Assembly (NCBI GenBank): GCA_001784285.1
Contig: MFQC01000008.1
Coordinates: forward strand, 49,913-86,328
DNA from: Candidatus Magasanikbacteria bacterium RIFCSPHIGHO2_02_FULL_48_18
GTDB taxonomy: Bacteria > Patescibacteriota > Patescibacteriia > Magasanikbacterales > UBA922
DNA: 36,416 nucleotides
Reading direction: 5' to 3'
The position numbers were made by a program, and so were the translations under genes. A model generated the notes under the pieces. That model searched no databases and was not told the DNA's origin. It saw nothing but the letters and a program-made list of their open reading frames with translations. Shown here in pieces: positions 1 to 6,360 of this stretch (within the stretch, counting starts at the first letter, position 1; every line of letters starts with the position of its first letter).

Positions 1-60
1 TCGGTCTTCGGATACACGCGGCCCCATTATATGACATTGCGCCCTTAACTGTTAAAATAA
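1..60 (+). repeat. Dispersed repeat, left copy flanking the EamA gene
   Basis: The first bases carry a block with the words GGATACACG, TATATG and TTGCGCCC. The same words in the same order occur on the opposite strand after the EamA gene (about 495-545). The word ATACACGCGGCCCCATT (12-28) also recurs at 5996-6012 with 15 of 17 bases the same. I see no gene here; the window edge cuts the repeat. Confidence 0.5.
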
Positions 61-64
61 AAAT

Positions 65-490
65 ATGAATTGGATTTTTCTTGCAATCATGACGGCTATC
101 TTTTATGGAGCATACAATGTCTTCATCAAAGTTTCGTCAGGCCACATCAATCAAATAGTTGGAGCTGTAATTCTTCAAATCGTAGCCGCACTTGTGGGCG
201 GAATTATTCTTTTGATAATGAAGATGACGAACAGCCCATTAGAAATATCTCAAAAAGGAGTTTTGTTTGCAGTTCTTGCTGGTATTTTCGTAGGATTAGC
301 TGAAATTACTTCGTTCTTCGTCTTTTCAAAAGGTGTCTCCGCATCAGTCGGAATTCCAATTATTATAGGTGGTTCTGTATTAGTCGGGGCTGTTCTTGGC
401 CTGACTTTTCTCAAAGAGACGCTCAATCCAATCCATTATGTAGCAATTGCCATGGTTGTGGTGGGGGTGATCATACTTTCTACTAAGTAG
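65..490 (+). CDS. EamA/DMT-type small membrane transporter
   Basis: A 141-residue, very hydrophobic protein with about four to five membrane helices (roughly residues 1-20, 30-52, 65-88, 94-113 and 120-139). It resembles one half of an EamA-type drug/metabolite transporter: a polar FIKVS stretch follows helix 1 and the last helix is preceded by FLKETLNP, a typical EamA loop. Single-domain members of this superfamily are thought to work as dimers; the substrate cannot be read from the sequence. The ATG follows an A-rich stretch with no Shine-Dalgarno site. The gene lies between two related, oppositely oriented short sequences (about 5-43 and 495-545), which suggests it sits in a mobile cassette. 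Family call fairly sure, function unknown. Confidence 0.75.
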   Translation: MNWIFLAIMTAIFYGAYNVFIKVSSGHINQIVGAVILQIVAALVGGIILLIMKMTNSPLEISQKGVLFAVLAGIFVGLAEITSFFVFSKGVSASVGIPIIIGGSVLVGAVLGLTFLKETLNPIHYVAIAMVVVGVIILSTK

Positions 491-494
491 GGCG

Positions 495-545
495 GGCGCA
501 ACAGCATATAACAGCGTATAGCAGGTTCGTGTATCCTCTCTGACC
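495..545 (-). repeat. Dispersed repeat, inverted copy after the EamA gene
   Basis: Read on the minus strand this stretch has GGATACACG, then TTATATG, then TTGCGCCC, matching the block at the start of the window. It also contains GCGTATAGCAG (514-524), whose inverted copy lies at 1051-1061 beyond hicA. It therefore serves both as the right flank of the EamA gene and the left flank of the hicBA pair. Confidence 0.5.
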
Positions 546-549
546 CAAA

Positions 550-564
550 TTTGACTTATTTTTT
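550..564 (+). repeat. Left inverted repeat of the hicBA cassette
   Basis: TTTGACTTATTTTTT is the exact reverse complement of AAAAAATAAGTCAAA at 1033-1047. Together with the outer pair GCGTATAGCAG (514-524) and CTGCTATACGC (1051-1061) it frames the hicBA genes. Confidence 0.75.
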
Positions 565-602
565 CCTTGGAGGTACATTGAAAGTACAGTAATTTCTAAA
601 AT

Positions 603-824
603 ATGCGCAAAATAGACCTCAAATCAGTGGTGTGGAAAGAAGGTAGGTATTATATCTCTCAATGTTTAGATGTGGATGTTTCAAGCTTTGGCAAGACCAA
701 AAAAGAAGCCCTTGCGATGCTTGAAGATGCCTTGAATCTGTATTTTGAAGATGTACCGCCACCAAAGAAGACGGAACGAGTAAAGCGTCCGGTTATTGCT
801 TCGGTGCAGCTTCAGTATGCCTAA
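603..824 (+). CDS. hicB: HicB-family antitoxin
   Basis: A 73-residue protein with the HicB partial RNase H-like fold: the strand WKEGRYYISQCLDVDVSSFGKTKKEA is followed by the helix ALAMLEDALNLYFED. HicB binds and silences the HicA mRNA interferase and usually represses its own promoter. No C-terminal DNA-binding domain is obvious, so this is a short HicB. The start is ATG right after an AT-rich leader with no Shine-Dalgarno site. It precedes and overlaps hicA by 8 bases, so the pair is translated together; the antitoxin-first order is a known variant. The pair is enclosed by perfect inverted repeats (550-564 and 1033-1047). Confidence 0.88.
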   Translation: MRKIDLKSVVWKEGRYYISQCLDVDVSSFGKTKKEALAMLEDALNLYFEDVPPPKKTERVKRPVIASVQLQYA

Positions 825-1041
825 ACCCTATCCAGTTCGACTGGTGATTCAAGTCCTTGAACGCAAGGGCTTCTTTTTTGTGTCACAGTCTGGCAGTCAT
901 GCCAAATACAGAAAGAAGGGAAATCCTACTCTCACGGTCATTGTTCCGATTCATGGAAAAGATATTCGGTATGGCACCTTTCGGTCTATTTTGCGCCAAG
1001 CAAAATTGAAAGAAAGTGATTTTCAGAAAGAGAAAAAATAA
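817..1041 (+). CDS. hicA: HicA-family mRNA interferase toxin
   Basis: A 74-residue protein of the HicA double-stranded-RNA-binding-like fold. The catalytic histidine is in GSHAKY, after the usual LERKGFFFVSQ strand, and the later IVPIHGKDIRYGTFRSILRQA segment is the typical HicA end. HicA cleaves mRNA and slows growth unless HicB is present. The start used here is the ATG overlapping the end of hicB (MPKPYPV); an upstream TTG would add seven residues but lies deep in hicB. The stop codon is inside the right inverted repeat of the cassette, so the repeat and the gene end were fused. Family is clear. Confidence 0.9.
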   Translation: MPKPYPVRLVIQVLERKGFFFVSQSGSHAKYRKKGNPTLTVIVPIHGKDIRYGTFRSILRQAKLKESDFQKEKK

Positions 1042-1061
1042 GTCAAACTTCTGCTATACGC
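1033..1061 (-). repeat. Right inverted repeats of the hicBA cassette
   Basis: Contains AAAAAATAAGTCAAA (1033-1047), which includes the hicA stop, and CTGCTATACGC (1051-1061). Both are perfect inverted copies of sequences on the left of hicB. The gap between the two words is 3 bases here and 25 bases on the left. Confidence 0.75.
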
Positions 1062-1101
1062 GAACGTTCAGCAAAATTGTAATTTTTTTATCACGTAAAC
1101 T

Positions 1102-1161
1102 GCCCTGCGGCAGAGACCGCAGGGCGTCGCCCTAAAACTCAAAGAGTTTTAGTTGAGCGAC
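1102..1161 (+). other. Two adjacent hairpins between hicA and fic
   Basis: GCCCTGCGG (1102-1110) pairs with CCGCAGGGC (1117-1125). Next, CTAAAACTC (1132-1140) pairs with GAGTTTTAG (1144-1152) inside an outer GTCGC (1126-1130) / GCGAC (1157-1161). No run of T follows, so a classical terminator is not clear; the structure could be a dispersed repeat. The rest of 1042-1300 holds no gene I can support. Confidence 0.5.
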
Positions 1162-1237
1162 ATCCTGTGGCCTTCCTTGATTTTTTGTAAATAGCTACAA
1201 AAACCAAACGCCTTAGCCAAAAAACCAACCCCTGACA

Positions 1238-1265
1238 TTACTATACCAGTATAATGATATAGTAA
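1238..1265 (+). promoter_or_regulatory. Inverted repeat around a TATAAT box
   Basis: TTACTATA (1238-1245) and TATAGTAA (1258-1265) are perfect inverted copies around CCAGTATAATGA, which contains TATAAT at 1250-1255. This is the geometry of an operator over a -10 box, but no good -35 box lies upstream and the better fic promoter is further downstream. Confidence 0.4.
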
Positions 1266-1305
1266 GTGCCATTACTCAATCATTTTTGACAGGTAGAGAG
1301 CCCAT

Positions 1306-1334
1306 TTGACTTAATCCTCCTAATTGGATATAAT
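1306..1334 (+). promoter_or_regulatory. Promoter of the first fic gene
   Basis: TTGACT (1306-1311), a 17-base spacer and TATAAT (1329-1334) form a near-consensus sigma-70 promoter. The predicted transcript start is near 1341, about 25 bases before the ATG at 1366. Confidence 0.75.
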
Positions 1335-1358
1335 TGGATGTAGTTAATATATCCAATT
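1321..1358 (+). promoter_or_regulatory. Probable operator of the first fic gene
   Basis: AATTGGATATA (1322-1332) and TATATCCAATT (1348-1358) are perfect 11-base inverted repeats with a 15-base gap. They overlap the -10 box and the transcript start. TAATTGGAT also occurs twice in direct order (1321-1329, 1331-1339). A repressor bound here would block the promoter; the winged-helix tail of the Fic protein itself is a candidate. Confidence 0.6.
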
Positions 1359-1365
1359 TGAATAT

Positions 1366-2460
1366 ATGCCTAATATTAGCCAAAAAAATACAGAAAAACA
1401 TGAAATTTTTGACAATTTTGCTAAACGAATTGAACAAATTCCGTCAAATATTGTATCTAAAATTGCCAAAATTGATGAATTAAAAGGGCGGTGGATAACT
1501 GGGGCGCGTTTAAGCCCGCAGGTCTTAGGGCGCCTAAAACGCTCGGTTTTGATTACCTCTACCGGCGCGTCCACTCGTATTGAGGGCTCTCGCCTGTCCG
1601 ATGCAGACATTGAAAAAATGATACGCGGTATTAATATTCAAAAATTTACTGACCGCGACAAACAAGAGGCGCAAGGATATTATGAATTATTAGAAAATGT
1701 TTTTAATTCCTGGAAAAATTTAAAATTAAGTGAAAACACTATCAAACATTTTCATCAAGAACTGTTGAAATATGTTGATAAGGATGAAAAACATCGCGGC
1801 GATTACAAAAAAGGTGAAAACAAGGTGCACATGCTAGATGGTGCGGGGAAATCAATCGCTATTTTATTTGACACGGTGCCGGCATATCTAACCCCGGGGA
1901 AAATGCGCGATTTGGTGGAGTGGACACAAAAAACATTGAAAGAAAACAAATATCATCCATTACTCGTGATTGGTAATTTTCTGGTTGAATTTTTGAAGAT
2001 CCACCCTTTTACCGATGGCAACGGGCGATTATCCCGCGTGCTTACAAACCTGCTTTTACTCCAAGCAGAATATTTGTATATCCCCTATGTTTCTCACGAA
2101 AAATTGGTGGAAGACAATAAACCAGATTACTATATTGCTTTGCGTCGTAGCCAAAAAACCATGGGGACAAAAAATGAAAGTATCGTTGATTGGCTGGATT
2201 TTTTCTTGGGCATTGTTTTAAAACAATCAGAAATGGCGGTGGCATTATTGTCCAAAGAAAATATAGAAAAAATACTATCTGAAAAACAACTAACTGTTTG
2301 GCAATACATTGAAAAAGTAAAGGAGGCGGGCACTGGTGATATTACTGAAAATACTAAAATGGCCAGACCAACAGTAAAACAAACTCTGGGCGTTTTGCTT
2401 AAACTTAAAAAAATTGAACGAATTGGATTGGGAAGAAGCGCGCGATACAGAAAAATATAA
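1366..2460 (+). CDS. Fic-domain protein (class II) with C-terminal winged helix
   Basis: A 364-residue Fic/DOC protein. Fic enzymes usually transfer AMP from ATP to hydroxyl side chains of target proteins. The core motif HPFTDGNGR (about 213-221) is complete, including the catalytic histidine. An inhibitory helix motif STRIEG (69-74) lies N-terminal to the Fic core, which places it in class II, where the glutamate of the helix blocks ATP binding. Residues about 310-364 form a winged helix (ARPTVKQTLGVLLKLKKIERIGLGRSARYRK), so it may bind DNA, perhaps its own operator at 1321-1358. The ATG follows an AATAT leader without a Shine-Dalgarno site. A decayed copy of its 3' part lies at 6361-6620. 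Confidence 0.92.
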   Translation: MPNISQKNTEKHEIFDNFAKRIEQIPSNIVSKIAKIDELKGRWITGARLSPQVLGRLKRSVLITSTGASTRIEGSRLSDADIEKMIRGINIQKFTDRDKQEAQGYYELLENVFNSWKNLKLSENTIKHFHQELLKYVDKDEKHRGDYKKGENKVHMLDGAGKSIAILFDTVPAYLTPGKMRDLVEWTQKTLKENKYHPLLVIGNFLVEFLKIHPFTDGNGRLSRVLTNLLLLQAEYLYIPYVSHEKLVEDNKPDYYIALRRSQKTMGTKNESIVDWLDFFLGIVLKQSEMAVALLSKENIEKILSEKQLTVWQYIEKVKEAGTGDITENTKMARPTVKQTLGVLLKLKKIERIGLGRSARYRKI

Positions 2461-2719
2461 TTGAACGAATTCGCCCCCCCCCCTTTGAGTGAACGAAAAA
2501 ATAAAAAGTGTAAAAATAATTTACAATTTACATCCGATAACACCGAGTATCTGGTTACGCTCCGCTCCACCCACATTGCTTCGCAACATCAGATACTCGG
2601 GAACATTATACGCAATTCAAAAAATGAATTATAAAGCGCCGTAAAGCCGACAACAGCACATATATCTCCGCCGCCTGCTCGGTAGCTCCGCCCTCCGGGG
2701 ACATACGGAGTACCGAACG
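2461..2719. other. Intergenic stretch with two long hairpins
   Basis: No gene is visible here. A C-homopolymer tract follows the fic stop. CCGAGTATCTG (2543-2553) pairs with CAGATACTCGG (2590-2600), 11 bases perfect. TCGGTA plus CTCCG (2679-2690) pairs with CGGAG plus TACCGA (2706-2716). The second hairpin lies just past the stop of the small minus-strand reading frame at 2720-2827 and could end its transcript. Confidence 0.5.
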
Positions 2720-2827
2720 TCATATATGCGCAATCCATTCTGCCCCAATCGACTCAAACATCCTCTCGTAGTCGGAAATAAGATAAGTCGGTCCGCCGTC
2801 CTTCAAAGTACCACCAGCCTTCTTCAT
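2720..2827 (-). CDS. Possible 35-residue peptide, minus strand
   Basis: An ATG-to-TGA frame encodes a 35-residue, mixed hydrophilic peptide beginning MKKAGGTLKDGGPTYLISDY. I do not recognise it. Its codons look like neighbouring genes and it is followed on its own strand by a strong GC-rich hairpin (2679-2716). It could be a small gene or the stump of a larger one, because the sequence reads protein-like right up to the stop. It is divergent from the second fic gene, whose promoter begins 36 bases away. Confidence 0.3.
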   Translation of the reverse strand: MKKAGGTLKDGGPTYLISDYERMFESIGAEWIAHI

Positions 2828-2840
2828 TTTCCAAAATTTC

Positions 2841-2870
2841 TTGCGCGTAAGTTGCGCGATTCTTGCGCGA
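2841..2870 (+). repeat. Three 11-base direct repeats over the fic-2 promoter
   Basis: TTGCGCG occurs at 2841, 2852 and 2863, exactly 11 bases apart, each followed by a similar tail (TAAG, ATTC, ATTC). One turn of DNA per repeat would put the three words on the same face of the helix. The third copy is the -35 box of the promoter of the second fic gene. Confidence 0.7.
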
Positions 2871-2891
2871 TTCCCACATATCTGCTATACT
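2863..2891 (+). promoter_or_regulatory. Promoter of the second fic gene
   Basis: TTGCGC (2863-2868), a 17-base spacer and TATACT (2886-2891). The expected transcript start is near 2898, so the leader is only about 16 bases. The -35 box is the last of three TTGCGCG repeats. Confidence 0.65.
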
Positions 2892-2913
2892 GTCTATAGT
2901 CATCCGATTCTAT

Positions 2914-3972
2914 ATGTTTTCACCAAAATACAAACTCACCAACAAAATTTTGGCTGACCTCACTGCTGTTGCAGAAGCAAAAGGAATTATTGATCGTGCC
3001 AAAATTCTGCCAAAGCAAGAATTGCGTTTGCGCCGGCAGGCCACAATTCGCATGACACACCACTCTACGGAGATTGAAGGCAATCGGCTTAATATACAGC
3101 AAGTAGAAGCACTGTATGCTAAGAAAAAAATAGATGCGCCTGACAGAGATATTCACGAGGTGCAAAATTACTTAAACGCATTAAAGTATATTGAAAAATT
3201 GGTCGCAGAAAAAAAGCCCACAACTGAAAAGGTCATTTTGCAAATTCACAAGCTCGTCACGGCAAAAACAATGGATACAAAATTTTGCGGCACATATCGC
3301 CCGGGGCCGATCTACGTTGTCCGTCGACGACTTGGCATGCCACAAGAAACAATCTATACCGGGCCAGTTGCAAAACGTGTGTCCAAACTCATGGAAGTAT
3401 TTGTTGACTGGCTGAAAATAAGTGAAGAAAAAGAAGTAAATCCCGTTATCGTGGCCGCGATTGCTCATCTTGAAATCGCCGCAATTCACCCGTTCAACGA
3501 CGGCAACGGCCGTACTGCTCGCGCACTTGCAACACTGCTGTTATACCAGCGCGGATATGATTTTCGACGTTTATTTGCACTCGAGGATTATTACAATACT
3601 GGTAGGCAATCTTATTACAAGGCAATTAATCTTGGTAAAACATACGACGAAAGAAAAAATGATATTACATCTTGGCTTGAATATTTTACTAAAGGTTTCA
3701 GGAAAGAAATTGATACTGTAAAGTATACTATTCTCGTGCTTTCATCCCGCAAGGTTGACGGGAAGATAAAATCACAAATTTATCTCAGGCCCGAACAGCT
3801 CAAAATTATTGATTTTCTTGATCAAATGGGCAGAATTACTGCCAAAGATGTCGAGGATGTATTGTCTATACCAAAACGAACCGCACAGCTTCACGTTGAG
3901 AAGCTCAAAAAAATAAAGATGATAAAACAGGTTGGCAAAGGACGAGCAACCTATTACATTGCGAATAATTGA
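2914..3972 (+). CDS. Second Fic-domain protein (class II) with winged-helix tail
   Basis: A 352-residue Fic protein, a paralogue of the one just upstream but clearly divergent. The catalytic motif HPFNDGNGR (192-200) is complete and the N-terminal inhibitory motif STEIEG (51-56) again marks class II. A C-terminal winged helix (about 290-352, with RPEQLKIIDFLDQMGRITAKDVEDVL and a basic LKKIKMIKQVGKGR) suggests DNA binding. I chose ATG 2914 because the upstream TTG that opens the frame is the -35 box of the likely promoter. Ends in TGA. Predicted role: AMP transfer to a protein, possibly as a toxin or regulator; the target is unknown. Confidence 0.9.
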   Translation: MFSPKYKLTNKILADLTAVAEAKGIIDRAKILPKQELRLRRQATIRMTHHSTEIEGNRLNIQQVEALYAKKKIDAPDRDIHEVQNYLNALKYIEKLVAEKKPTTEKVILQIHKLVTAKTMDTKFCGTYRPGPIYVVRRRLGMPQETIYTGPVAKRVSKLMEVFVDWLKISEEKEVNPVIVAAIAHLEIAAIHPFNDGNGRTARALATLLLYQRGYDFRRLFALEDYYNTGRQSYYKAINLGKTYDERKNDITSWLEYFTKGFRKEIDTVKYTILVLSSRKVDGKIKSQIYLRPEQLKIIDFLDQMGRITAKDVEDVLSIPKRTAQLHVEKLKKIKMIKQVGKGRATYYIANN

Positions 3973-4098
3973 TACGAATGTGTTGGCGGGGGGGCGCACC
4001 TACCTGTGCCAGCAGGCAGGATTCACCCTTTTGATTTCTCTTCCTCCAGAGGCGGACAGGCTTGCGCCCAGGCCAAATGAAAAAACAATTTGATCATT

Positions 4099-4410
4099 AT
4101 GAAAAAAATCATTATCGGTATCATAGTCGCCATCACAGCCATACTTTTTTGGTCGCCTTGGATGGGCGAAGGTGGTGGAGAAGATGTTATCCAAAAAGTT
4201 CAACAAAAAGAAAGTGTTAAGGCTGAAATGGAAGAGCTCACAAGCAAATACGGATATCAGGCAACACTATCGTACAACACGCACTTTGAGGTTCCACTCC
4301 CTTCGGTCGCTACGCCCATGTTTGGCGCCGATGTAGCACTCCGTACTAAAATTATTCCAGTTCCAAACATCGCAAAGTGCGGAACGTTGAAATATATTTT
4401 TACTTTTTAA
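4099..4410 (+). CDS. Small membrane-anchored protein, unknown
   Basis: A 103-residue protein with one N-terminal membrane segment (residues 3-20, KIIIGIIVAITAILFW) followed by an acidic and helical part (GEDVIQKVQQKESVKAEMEELTSKYGYQ). The last 30 residues read oddly, and the DNA there contains CTTCGGTCGCTACG, a common low-complexity repeat word, so the native C-terminus may have been replaced by inserted repeat DNA. ATG 4099 is preferred to an in-frame TTG nine bases upstream. No family recognised. It ends 17 bases before the formyltransferase-like gene. Confidence 0.5.
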   Translation: MKKIIIGIIVAITAILFWSPWMGEGGGEDVIQKVQQKESVKAEMEELTSKYGYQATLSYNTHFEVPLPSVATPMFGADVALRTKIIPVPNIAKCGTLKYIFTF

Positions 4411-4427
4411 AAATCAGACGAGGTATT

Positions 4428-5258
4428 ATGAAAGAAAATTTGAATATCGGAATAATAACTGGCAAAAAACTAACAGATGCGTTGTTATGCGAAGCGTTAA
4501 CAAAAAAATTTCCAAATATTAAAATAGTTCAATACAAAATCCCATTCAACATGTGGATTCCGTGGATCTGGAAACGCATAATTAAAATGGGGTGCATTGT
4601 TCTTTGCGGCCACATATTTCTTTCCATATATCTACGTATACAAAGAAAAATTGAACTATTCCATAAAAAACCACTTTGGCTTAAATATACAAATGTAACC
4701 CCAGCTTGGAAAGAATTAAATAAAAAAAAGGAAATTTGTCTTTCCGAAAAAGCTTTGATTAAAAAAATACGCGGATTGGATGTTATTATTCTAGCGGACT
4801 CATTCCGTTTATCTCATAAATTTTTTCGAAAAACTAAAGTACCATGTCTTCAATTAGTATGGGGACTTGCGCCAAGCTATATGGGTGACTCTGCAGGATT
4901 TTGGGCATTTGCCTCGCATAACAAGCAACATGTTGGAATTAGTATAATTGAAAGGTTTGCCCAGTTTAATAAAATAAGAATTATAAAACAAAGAATTATT
5001 GAAACTGGTCACCAAGAAGATTTACGTTCTATTAAAATAAAACAAGTTATAAAAATGGCTGAAATACTGCCTGAAATAATAGAAAGATACTTTAATAAAG
5101 AAACTGTTCCTAGACAACAGACGACAGAAATAATATGCCGAATATTTCAAGCGCCAACGTTATCAACATATTTACATTTTTTAAAATTTCGCAAAATTAA
5201 TACGTTACCTCATTATTCGTATAACGATATCCCATGCACACTCATAACGGCAAAATAA
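4428..5258 (+). CDS. Formyltransferase-like protein lacking the catalytic triad
   Basis: A 276-residue protein. The segment VPCLQLVWGLAPSYMGDSAG, then FWAFASHNKQHVGISIIE, lines up with the formyl-transferase core that in active enzymes reads INxHxSLLPxYRGxxP ... GVTIH. Here the catalytic asparagine and histidine are replaced by glutamine and valine, and the usual GxDTG aspartate is not seen, so activity is doubtful. A basic, helical insert with a hydrophobic stretch (about residues 43-72) is unusual and could associate with the membrane. The ATG follows GAGG at good spacing. It overlaps the next gene by 25 bases, so the two are likely translated together. Family call is by motif pattern only. 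Confidence 0.55.
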   Translation: MKENLNIGIITGKKLTDALLCEALTKKFPNIKIVQYKIPFNMWIPWIWKRIIKMGCIVLCGHIFLSIYLRIQRKIELFHKKPLWLKYTNVTPAWKELNKKKEICLSEKALIKKIRGLDVIILADSFRLSHKFFRKTKVPCLQLVWGLAPSYMGDSAGFWAFASHNKQHVGISIIERFAQFNKIRIIKQRIIETGHQEDLRSIKIKQVIKMAEILPEIIERYFNKETVPRQQTTEIICRIFQAPTLSTYLHFLKFRKINTLPHYSYNDIPCTLITAK

Positions 5259-5932
5259 AACACTACCCTATACAAACCATCATTTTTATTATCACCGGCT
5301 TGTTTTTTGCACTATATGCACACGATAGTAATCTATATCCGCACTTAAGCACTATTGATACAGCTATTTTGTCTTTTTTAAGATTCTTCCTGCTAGCAAC
5401 ACCAGTATTTCTTGGATTTTTGATTGTTCAATTTAAACAAAGAAATTTTTTGAAATATCTACTACTGGTAGTATGGATTCTATTTTTGCCGTACACTATT
5501 TATTCAATCACTGAAATACGGCACATCGCAGAATTGTGTAGATTGCCAGAACTAAACACATACTATACAGAAATATGTGTTACAAAATTATGGATGCTAT
5601 TTCCAACCTTTATATATTCAGCCGCTGGTAGTTTGGGGTTTGTGTTTTCAGTCTCTCAAGTTACATCGCATTTATTTTTAGTTTCTTGGAAAAAACAAAC
5701 AACAATTATTTCAATGTGTTTTTTAAGTGGTTTTGCGAGCGTATTTGGTCTTTACACAAGAATTAATATTTGGGAAATTTTTTCAAATCCTATAATGTTT
5801 TTCCAATCCATCTCCACGACAACTTACCAGAAAGATTTTCTGTGGAACGTTTCGGTATTTTCATTATTTGTGATTGGTTATTTTTTTGTCACTAATCGTT
5901 TATTCAGACAAGCCAATAAATCCCGCACATGA
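5234..5932 (+). CDS. DUF1361-type membrane protein
   Basis: A 232-residue integral membrane protein with about six to seven helices. Two segments match the DUF1361 pattern: WILFLPYTIYSITEIRHI (family: FLPNAPYxITDxxHL) and FASVFGLYTRINIWEIFSNP (family: GxYLGRxxRxNSWDxxxxP). DUF1361 proteins have no known biochemical role. The reading frame ends inside a 42-base dispersed repeat (5915-5956) that encodes the last residues NKSRT and the stop; the other copy of that repeat begins at the stop of rmuC. The last residues may therefore be repeat-derived. Confidence 0.7.
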   Translation: MHTHNGKIKHYPIQTIIFIITGLFFALYAHDSNLYPHLSTIDTAILSFLRFFLLATPVFLGFLIVQFKQRNFLKYLLLVVWILFLPYTIYSITEIRHIAELCRLPELNTYYTEICVTKLWMLFPTFIYSAAGSLGFVFSVSQVTSHLFLVSWKKQTTIISMCFLSGFASVFGLYTRINIWEIFSNPIMFFQSISTTTYQKDFLWNVSVFSLFVIGYFFVTNRLFRQANKSRT

Positions 5933-5956
5933 AAGGCTATTCTGATCCCTCATCCC
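5915..5956 (+). repeat. 42-base dispersed repeat, copy 1
   Basis: Forty of 42 bases are the same as 23977-24018. It begins with AATAAATCCCGCAC and ends with GATCCCTCATCCC. Both copies start at the 3' end of a gene, supplying or including the stop codon, and are followed by a hairpin. Confidence 0.85.
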
Positions 5957-5969
5957 AGTAGCCCCACCC

Positions 5970-5992
5970 ATATCCCGACAAAGTCGGGATAT
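5970..5992. other. Perfect hairpin downstream of the DUF1361 gene
   Basis: ATATCCCGAC (5970-5979), loop AAA, GTCGGGATAT (5983-5992). No T-run follows. The same core, CCCGAC/GTCGGG, occurs at 36331-36349, so this is a dispersed palindromic word that may also act as a transcript end. Confidence 0.7.
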
Positions 5993-6039
5993 CGCATACA
6001 CACGGCCCCGTTGTGCATAATAGCTAATTTGTTAGGCTA

Positions 6040-6068
6040 TTGCATGGTTGATGTAACTGGGGTATAAT
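6040..6068 (+). promoter_or_regulatory. Promoter of the 59-residue gene
   Basis: TTGCAT (6040-6045), 17 bases, TATAAT (6063-6068). Transcript start expected near 6075, about 25 bases before the ATG at 6100. Confidence 0.75.
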
Positions 6069-6099
6069 ATCTTTAGATTTTATTTTTAATCCTAAAACT

Positions 6100-6279
6100 A
6101 TGTTACCAAGAGAATCTGGCCCATCCCCTGAAGAAATAGGTATAGAAACTAATGTGGAGGAAACTATGGATCTACCACCAGCCCCACCTAATTTGTTCGA
6201 TGATAAAGCAGTTGAAGAACATAATAAAAAGATGGAAGAATGGAAAGAAAGACAGAAAAACAACAAAACAACGGAATAG
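6100..6279 (+). CDS. Small acidic hydrophilic protein, unknown
   Basis: A 59-residue frame from ATG to TAG. The protein is rich in Glu, Pro and Lys: an acidic start (SGPSPEEIGIETNVEETMD), a proline patch (LPPAPPNLF) and a charged helix (DDKAVEEHNKKMEEWKERQKNN). No family recognised; the tail looks like a short coiled coil. The case that this is a real gene is its frame: a near-consensus promoter ends 32 bases upstream and a perfect rho-independent terminator follows about 50 bases after the stop. It forms a complete monocistronic unit inserted between the DUF1361 gene and a decayed fic copy. Confidence 0.6.
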   Translation: MLPRESGPSPEEIGIETNVEETMDLPPAPPNLFDDKAVEEHNKKMEEWKERQKNNKTTE

Positions 6280-6328
6280 AGAAACATTGTTGTTTGTGTA
6301 CCAATAACAAATTACCAGGAAATATAAT

Positions 6329-6358
6329 GGCCGCCTGTGAGGGCGGCCGTTGCTTTTT
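6329..6358 (+). terminator. Rho-independent terminator after the 59-residue gene
   Basis: GGCCGCC (6329-6335) pairs with GGCGGCC (6342-6348), followed by GTTGCTTTTT. Confidence 0.85.
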
Positions 6359-6360
6359 AA

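Noticed and set aside
491-6040. Integron-type attC sites around the small cassettes
   Set aside because: GTTAGGC at 6031-6037 fits the attC core, but no matching RYYYAAC partner with the right spacing was found there or around 491-602, and there is no integrase in the window.
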